A DNA stretch of 64,000 bases, taken from positions 124,001-188,000 of the forward strand of contig NZ_FOGY01000005.1 in NCBI RefSeq assembly GCF_900111345.1, given 5' to 3'. Shown piece by piece: positions 58,607 to 64,000 of the stretch (the stretch's first letter is position 1; each line of letters starts with the position of its first letter). The notes below the pieces were generated by a model that saw only the letters and a list, made by a program, of their open reading frames with translations, made no database searches and was not told where the DNA came from. The position numbers and the translations under genes are program-made. The DNA is from Psychrobacillus sp. OK032. GTDB taxonomy: Bacteria; Bacillota; Bacilli; Bacillales_A; Planococcaceae.

Positions 58607-59836
58607 ATGGAAACAGTGAACAATCAAGAGAATAAAGTAAGTATTTGGTGTATTGTAAGTATGGCTTCAATCCCTCTCGTTATGACACTTGGCAATTCCA
58701 TGCTAATTCCAGTCCTACCGATATTGGAAAATAAAGTTGGTATTACTTCTTTTCAATCAAGTATGATTATTACTAGCTATTCCGTCGCCGCTATATTTCT
58801 TATACCAGTAGCTGGCTATCTTTCCGATCGTTTTGGCAGAAAAGTGGTTATTTTACCGAGTCTGATTCTTGCATTAATAGGAGGTCTAATTGCAGGTTTT
58901 GCTTCCTGGAAACTGGATAGTCCATTTACATGGATTATAATGGGAAGAATTTTACAAGGAATAGGGGCATCTGGTGCAATGCCAATTGTATTGCCACTTG
59001 TCGGAGATCTGTATAAAGATGACGATGAAAAAACAAGCTCCTGCTTAGGAATTATTGAAACATCCAATACGTTTGGCAAAGTGTTAAGCCCAATTCTCGG
59101 ATCTGTATTTGCCGCTTTTTTATGGTTTTTACCTTTCTTTTCTATATCTGTCTTTAGTTTAATCTCTATTGTACTTATCTTCTTCTTTGTGAAGGTGCCA
59201 AAAGAAAAAGATGAACCGATTAAACTAAGTGATTTTTTATCCAACTTAAAGAAAACCTTCAAGCAGGAAGGTAAATGGTTATTCACCGTATTTCTAAATG
59301 GTCTGTTTGCTATGCTTATTTTATTTGGTGTATTATTTTTTCTGTCTGAAAATCTGGAGAAAACACATGATATTAAAGGTATAAAAAAAGGATTCGTTCT
59401 CGCCATTCCTCTTTTATTGCTATGCATTGCATCTTATATCACTGGCCGAAATATTAAAGGTAGGTTAAAGATTATAAAAAGAATGATGATTGCTTGTCTA
59501 ATTGGTACTTCCGCAAGTGTCATATTTGTCGGATATACGAGTGAAAAACTAATCCTTTTGTTAGTAGTCACAAGCATCCTAGGAATTTCCATTGGTGCAT
59601 TACTACCTGCGCTAGATGCCATAATAACCGAAAACATAGAAAAAGAACAAAGAGGAACTGTCTCCTCTTTTTACAGTTCTGCCAGATTTATCGGTGTTGC
59701 TGCAGGTCCTCCTGTGATGTCACTTGTGATGTATAACTATCTTAATGTAAGTTATATTACAGCTGGTGTTCTAGGGGTTATTCTCTTATTTATTGTAACC
59801 AAGTTCATAAAAGTGGAAGAAATAGAGCAGGCATAA
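58607..59836 (+). CDS. MFS drug/solute exporter (DHA1 type)
   Basis: 409 residues, twelve hydrophobic segments. Motif A is GYLSDRFGRKVVIL near 70-83; motif C of antiporters is seen in LSPILGSVFAAFLWF near 165. The layout agrees with DHA1-family multidrug exporters of Bacillus. GAGGTG precedes the ATG at 58607. The substrate cannot be predicted. Confidence 0.88.
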   Translation: METVNNQENKVSIWCIVSMASIPLVMTLGNSMLIPVLPILENKVGITSFQSSMIITSYSVAAIFLIPVAGYLSDRFGRKVVILPSLILALIGGLIAGFASWKLDSPFTWIIMGRILQGIGASGAMPIVLPLVGDLYKDDDEKTSSCLGIIETSNTFGKVLSPILGSVFAAFLWFLPFFSISVFSLISIVLIFFFVKVPKEKDEPIKLSDFLSNLKKTFKQEGKWLFTVFLNGLFAMLILFGVLFFLSENLEKTHDIKGIKKGFVLAIPLLLLCIASYITGRNIKGRLKIIKRMMIACLIGTSASVIFVGYTSEKLILLLVVTSILGISIGALLPALDAIITENIEKEQRGTVSSFYSSARFIGVAAGPPVMSLVMYNYLNVSYITAGVLGVILLFIVTKFIKVEEIEQA

Positions 59837-59851
59837 AATACTTATAATTAA

Positions 59852-59887
59852 TTGGACCGATCAATATTGACTGATTCCGTCTTTTTT
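59852..59887 (+). terminator. terminator after the MFS gene
   Basis: GACCGATCA and TGATTCCGTC form an imperfect stem followed by TTTTTT. It runs up to the stop codon of the convergent methyltransferase gene. Confidence 0.6.
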
Positions 59888-60668
59888 ATCCCATTTTTCT
59901 ACACACATAAATCATCTCATAGCTGTCATTACTAATTAGTGTTCCGTTCCAATCTTTGTATACACTTAAAATATCAAATCTATTTTCTGTTAATACCCTT
60001 TCCATCTCTTTTGGGTATGTATACCGCAAGCTTATATTCGTTCTTTTTTCATCTACAATTTTACCTAAACCATTTTTATATTTCCGAATCGTCGTATAGT
60101 GTTGAATTTGGTTTAAAGCATCATAGTTACTAATTGTATAGACATCGACATTTTTATCACAAGTCGTATCAAAATACGTCTTCCAATACTCTTCGGTACT
60201 TGGTTGCAGCAACTCTTCAGCATTTGGAAACCTAGTCCCGAAAATGAATACTCCATCTTCTACTAAATGTTTATGAATGGAGGACAAAAGCATATTTTGT
60301 GATTCATTCGAATGGAAGTGTTGAATAGAGTTTCCAACCATATAGATTAACGGACTTGTTAAATTTAATTCTAATTGTGTACAGTCTTGCTCTACCCATT
60401 CAATTTGTAGGTCAAGCTCTTGTGCCTTTTTCTTCGCTTGTTCAAGCATACCTGCATGTAGGTCTACCCCAATCAATTTAAATCCTTTGCTTGCTAAAGG
60501 AATCGTTATTCTTCCTGTGCCGCAAGCCAAGTCAACTATGGGACCACCTTTACTTGAAGCCCACTCCATTAAAAATGGAAGTTCTCCAAGATAGGCATTA
60601 TTTTCGATATCATATGAAACTGGATCGTCATATTCTTCTAGATTTTCAGTAAACATTTGATCGGTCAT
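59886..60668 (-). CDS. class I SAM-dependent methyltransferase
   Basis: 260 residues. Motif I is IVDLACGTGRITIPLASKGFKLIGVDLH near 46-73, then MLEQAKKKA, with the motif IV region LIYMVGNSIQHF near 110. It belongs to the Methyltransf_25 or 11 group. AAGGAG precedes the ATG at 60668. Substrate unknown. Confidence 0.9.
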   Translation of the reverse strand: MTDQMFTENLEEYDDPVSYDIENNAYLGELPFLMEWASSKGGPIVDLACGTGRITIPLASKGFKLIGVDLHAGMLEQAKKKAQELDLQIEWVEQDCTQLELNLTSPLIYMVGNSIQHFHSNESQNMLLSSIHKHLVEDGVFIFGTRFPNAEELLQPSTEEYWKTYFDTTCDKNVDVYTISNYDALNQIQHYTTIRKYKNGLGKIVDEKRTNISLRYTYPKEMERVLTENRFDILSVYKDWNGTLISNDSYEMIYVCRKMG

Positions 60669-60823
60669 CAATCAAAATCTCCTTAGTCATTGTCGTTATT
60701 TTTTTTTAGCAACATATAAATCAACCTTACATTTTATAAATATTTCGAACAAATGCTACTTCGTATTCAGGTAAAGTTTTAATTTATACATTCATATTCT
60801 TGTTCCTTTTAAAGTAGTCGGTA

Positions 60824-61644
60824 TTATTCTTCTTGAAACAACCATTGTTCCACCTGTTCTTCAAACCCTCCATCTCGCCAGGCCACAATAGCTGCCGTTT
60901 CCCCCATTTCTTTCACTTTGAACTGAAAGTACATGTCCCCTATAAAATAAGCTAATCTACTATAACCAGATTTTTTTCCACCATTGATGGAAAACCATTC
61001 ATAATATAGTGCTTCTCGTGTTAATACTTTGTAGTCATCAGCAAATGCTATTTTTATAGCTTCAGCATTTTCTTCAGCGAAAGATAACCATTCATATCCT
61101 TCATCATTATAGGAAAAGTATATAGAAGGATGTACATTTAGAACTGTTTGTCGCGAGAAGTGTGTAGCTACTCCCTCTCGGTAAAGCCCAAGTAATAAGC
61201 TTGTCCAATGGACGGTGGGCCAATCCATCCCCGCACGATCAGAAAGAATATTTTGAGCTGCGTGACCAAATTCATGTGCAACGATAACGCGTAAATGATC
61301 TGGCTCTGGCGATAACTTTTCTAAAGCAAACGTAATGTCTGGAATGATCTGTTGATTTGTATAAGCATTTGATCCAAATCCACCAACAATTATGTTTATA
61401 TCAACAGGAAAATTAACTTGGTACAACTTTTCCTATTCTGTTGCTATTTCCTGAATGATGGGTAGTATGTTTTCATGCACTTGTTTAATTGCAGCTAAGT
61501 GCTGAGGGTATTTTTTTATCGATTCAGCATGTCTTTCCTCTGTGTCTTTACAATGCATAGCAAAATAATCTGCAAAAATAGTTGGATATGAATAGAAGGT
61601 TCGTAATTAAGAAGAAAGTGTGGAACTGTATCAACTATTCTCAA
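60824..61644 (-). pseudogene. decayed Zn-metallopeptidase-like gene (DUF2268 type)
   Basis: The 3' part (60824-61426) encodes VAHEFGHAAQ, a zinc-protease HExxH-type motif (HEFGH), and WPTVHWTSLLLGLYREGVATH, as in DUF2268 predicted proteases. Read upstream in the same frame, a TAG at 61433-61435 interrupts IQEIATE and EKLYQVNF, and the frame continues through FADYFAMHCKDTEERHAES. Around 61595-61605 the frame is shifted by one base from an N-terminal part (MRIVDTVPHF) that follows an AGGAGG and a TTG start at 61644. So one stop and one frameshift break the gene. Confidence 0.8.
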
Positions 61645-61683
61645 TGTATTAATCCCTCCTATTTTCTATTCTTTAATTGAATT

Positions 61684-63144
61684 CTAAGACATAAATGGAC
61701 TTTTACGATGCTTTGTAGCTTGTTCAAAAGCATAAGCAAGTTTGATTAATATTCCTTCACTAAAAGCAGTACTTGTAAAAGTTACACCAAATGATCTTCC
61801 GCTTTTCATATATCCTGCCGGAATCGCGATTGATGGGTATCCGGCTTTTGCACTGATGGTTGAGCCGATATAGGATGGAAAAAGAATGGCATCCAAATCA
61901 TATTTGCTTAAAGCATAGTCAATTCCCTGTTCTTGTGAAAAATATAAATCTTCTAATTTTGCATTTAGATATGCTGGATTTCTTAAAGTATTAGGAAACT
62001 GTTCCCTTTTCTCCAGCTTATCTTGGCCGTATTTTAATGCTTTTTCTCCTAAGCTTTTATTAAACTGAATTAATTCACTAATTGAGTGAACCGGCAATTG
62101 GGGTGGTAATTTAGAAAGATAATTATCTAAGCTATGTTTCAATTCATATAGCGAGACTCCCCAACTCCAGTCTCTGTGGAAAGATGGAATATCTATATCT
62201 TCAATAACAGTTGCTCCTTTGTCGCTAAGTATTTGAACGGAATTCTTAAATAACTCTTCATCATACTCATCTGATTCAGTTGAAACAGTATTGAATATAC
62301 CAATTCTTGCACCTTTTAAACCGTTAGGATCTAAATAAATTGAATAATCTTGTTGTGCTCTTCCTTTACTTTTAAAAGTAGCAGGATCGAGTTCATCTAC
62401 ACCAGTTAGCGTTCCTAATAATATAGCCGCATCTGTGACAGTCCTTGCAAACGGTCCTGCCGTATCTTGAGAATATGTAAAAGGGATAATACCTGTTCGG
62501 CTCACTAAACCGACAGTTGGTTTAATACCAACTACTGAGTTTTGAATAGCTGGACTAAGAATAGATGCGTCTGTCTCTGTGCCTACAGATAAAACAGTGA
62601 AATTCGCTGCAACCGCTACTGCCGATCCTGAACTAGAACCGCCAACAAAAAGGTCAGCATCCCCATATGGATTTCTTACTTGTCCCCCTCTTGCACTGTA
62701 TCCTGCCCACATTTCCGAGGACATCGCATTGGCTAACTCTGTCATATTCGTTTTTCCTAAAATAACTGCCCCCGCTTTTCGTAGTTTCTCCACAAAGAAT
62801 GCATCGCTAGGACTAACGTAGTTTTCCAATGCTAATGTTCCCGCACTTGTGTGCATAGAATCCTTTGTTTCAATATTATCTTTTAGTAAAACAGGAATAC
62901 CATGTAAAGGTCCTCTTGTTCCTTTTACTGTTCTTTCATAATCCAATGCTTCTGCAATAAAAATAGCATCTGGATTTATTTCCAAAATGGAATTGATTTT
63001 CGGCCCTTCTTGATCATACTTTGCAATTCTGAATAGATAGTACATGACTAATTCTTTTGATGTTATTTCTCCGCTTTCCATACCTTTTTGTATATCTTGA
63101 ATCGTTAATTCGTCTCTGAAAAATGTATTAAACTTGATTTCCAT
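61684..63144 (-). CDS. amidase-signature family hydrolase
   Basis: 486 residues. The Ser-cisSer-Lys triad can be placed: K88 in PVLLKDN, the cis-Ser in GGSSSGSAVAVAAN near 168-181, and the nucleophile S194 in TETDASILSPA, which corresponds to the usual GTDTGGSIRxPA with Gly changed to Ala before Ser. It hydrolyses an amide; specificity not known. It lacks a signal peptide. The start overlaps the hydrolase gene by 17 nt and has AAAGGAG upstream. Confidence 0.92.
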   Translation of the reverse strand: MEIKFNTFFRDELTIQDIQKGMESGEITSKELVMYYLFRIAKYDQEGPKINSILEINPDAIFIAEALDYERTVKGTRGPLHGIPVLLKDNIETKDSMHTSAGTLALENYVSPSDAFFVEKLRKAGAVILGKTNMTELANAMSSEMWAGYSARGGQVRNPYGDADLFVGGSSSGSAVAVAANFTVLSVGTETDASILSPAIQNSVVGIKPTVGLVSRTGIIPFTYSQDTAGPFARTVTDAAILLGTLTGVDELDPATFKSKGRAQQDYSIYLDPNGLKGARIGIFNTVSTESDEYDEELFKNSVQILSDKGATVIEDIDIPSFHRDWSWGVSLYELKHSLDNYLSKLPPQLPVHSISELIQFNKSLGEKALKYGQDKLEKREQFPNTLRNPAYLNAKLEDLYFSQEQGIDYALSKYDLDAILFPSYIGSTISAKAGYPSIAIPAGYMKSGRSFGVTFTSTAFSEGILIKLAYAFEQATKHRKSPFMS

Positions 63145-64000
63145 TAAATTCTCCTTTATTTATGAAATCTACAGCTTTCTTTAATTGTTGTGAAAAATTG
63201 TCTGGAAAGAAATGTCCTAACCCTTCCGTCACGAAAATACTGCACTCGATTCCGTTTTGTTTAAAAATCTCTACAAGCTCCATTGTCTTCTCATAAAAAG
63301 GATCCTGATCTCCTGTGATAATACAACCTTTTAAGTTCGGTTTATTTGCGTTTACAATCAATGATTCAAATGTAGTTATGTTTTCAATTGCAGGAATTAC
63401 GGCAATGAAGCCCTTTACATTTGTATATTTTTTGTCCAGAGCAAGTTCAATCGACAACTTTCCACCCTGGGAAGTACCTGCTACAATAAAATTATCAAAT
63501 TCGTATTGCTCATAGAATTTCTCCACAGAATCTTTAACTTCGGCAATTGCCTTCTCATGATTGTCCCAGCAGTATGAATTAGATGCATATGACTGTGACG
63601 ACTGCGGGAACCCAATTAGATAATCATTTTCCTCTAGCCAAAAAGGAGCAAAATCTTCTATATTGGAACCGCGCCAATGTATAGAAAAAATGCCTGTTTT
63701 GGCATGTTCATTACCAAAAGGGACAAACAGAGCCTCTTTCAGTTCTTGCGTTTCCAAAATGGATTGGCATCGCTGTATAATTAGCTGAAATTCGTCCTCT
63801 TCATGTAGGGAACTTAAATCTTTATCGCGCATTAATGTGTTTGGATTCCACCAAACATCCAAACTTAAAGCCTCTTGTAAAACAGAAATCGCTTTCTCTT
63901 TTTCGCCCATTCTTGCAAAAGCGCAAGCCCTCCAAAAGCAATACTTTTCCCTTCTTTTCGGTAATTCTATCTCCGCTTCATCAATCAGTTTAAGTACTTC
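63128..64000 (-). CDS. alpha/beta hydrolase with N-terminal TPR-like region, 5' end outside the window
   Basis: The frame runs on without a stop to the last base of the window, adding EVLKLIDEAEIELPKRREKY and ten further residues before the ATG at 63910, so the gene is cut. The N-terminal part (MGEKEKAISVLQEALSLDVW) looks like a TPR unit. The C-terminal ~170 residues are an alpha/beta hydrolase: nucleophile Ser in VAGTSQGGKL, an acidic residue in ITGDQDPFY and His in EGLGHFFPDN. It is coupled to the amidase gene by overlap, so the pair may act on the same compound. Confidence 0.82.
   Translation of the reverse strand, partial: EVLKLIDEAEIELPKRREKYCFWRACAFARMGEKEKAISVLQEALSLDVWWNPNTLMRDKDLSSLHEEDEFQLIIQRCQSILETQELKEALFVPFGNEHAKTGIFSIHWRGSNIEDFAPFWLEENDYLIGFPQSSQSYASNSYCWDNHEKAIAEVKDSVEKFYEQYEFDNFIVAGTSQGGKLSIELALDKKYTNVKGFIAVIPAIENITTFESLIVNANKPNLKGCIITGDQDPFYEKTMELVEIFKQNGIECSIFVTEGLGHFFPDNFSQQLKKAVDFINKGEFNGNQV

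Overview
This is a 64 kb chromosomal window from a low-GC, Gram-positive, rod-type Firmicute of the order Bacillales. The gene order from secG through ssrA, cggR through eno, clpP, crh-whiA-yvcK-rapZ, hisZ to hisI, hprK-lgt-ppaX and uvrB-uvrA is that of the Bacillus subtilis yv- region. AT-rich coding, strong AGGAGG-type ribosome binding sites, ComK, CggR, CtsR and LexA-type sites and a two-piece HisZ/HisG all fit. The dispersed GC-rich palindromes and the general look suggest Caryophanaceae/Planococcaceae (for example Psychrobacillus-like), but that placement is inference.

Layout. 1-2120 is the right end of an integrative element (unknown gene, excisionase-like gene, tyrosine integrase) abutting the 3' end of ssrA. 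2221-6598 (minus) is the ribosome-rescue and export block: tmRNA, smpB, rnr, carboxylesterase, secG. 7228-14234 (minus) is the lower glycolytic operon cggR-gap-pgk-tpiA-gpmI-eno with a recognisable promoter and CggR operator. 14569-19928 is a mixed accessory stretch: thioredoxin-like protein, ECF sigma with anti-sigma, acetyltransferase, TPM/LemA pair, DUF1761 protein and an AraC-type regulator. 20429-21260 holds tRNA-Arg(CCG) divergent from CtsR-controlled clpP. 21434-27879 (minus) is crh, whiA, yvcK, rapZ, a Nudix gene, trxB and a TPR protein. 28074-33982 (minus) is a histidine operon hisZGDBAFI in which hisH is missing from its usual place. 34549-38434 (minus) is hprK-lgt-permease-ppaX-acyltransferase. 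39434-45890 holds a DUF4097 protein, uvrA, uvrB and an IDEAL-domain protein. 46069-46611 is comK. From 47889 on the content is accessory: EAL-HDOD signalling protein, enoyl-CoA hydratase, FAD oxidoreductase with a half-length MFS protein, methyltransferases, a GNAT, a beta-lactamase-like hydrolase, a yndG-yndH-yndJ-like cluster, two exporters, a decayed metallopeptidase gene, an amidase and an alpha/beta hydrolase cut by the window edge.

How the parts work together. CggR, HprK and Crh put sugar-phosphate sensing beside the glycolytic genes they govern; YvcK, RapZ and WhiA form the usual envelope, carbon and cell-cycle block. SmpB, tmRNA and RNase R form one trans-translation and decay module.

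The most unusual material is between genes. Four intergenic tracts carry short conserved cores (about 7 to 9 bp) recurring at about 21-bp spacing, two of them with the same core (CTTGCGATT) and an exact 21-bp period. Seven large GC-rich imperfect palindromes are scattered between genes, four of them arranged as two outward-facing pairs. A separate 148-bp multi-hairpin element lies downstream of the histidine operon. None of these is explained by the genes. The FAD oxidoreductase at 50208 also appears to begin at an ATT codon.
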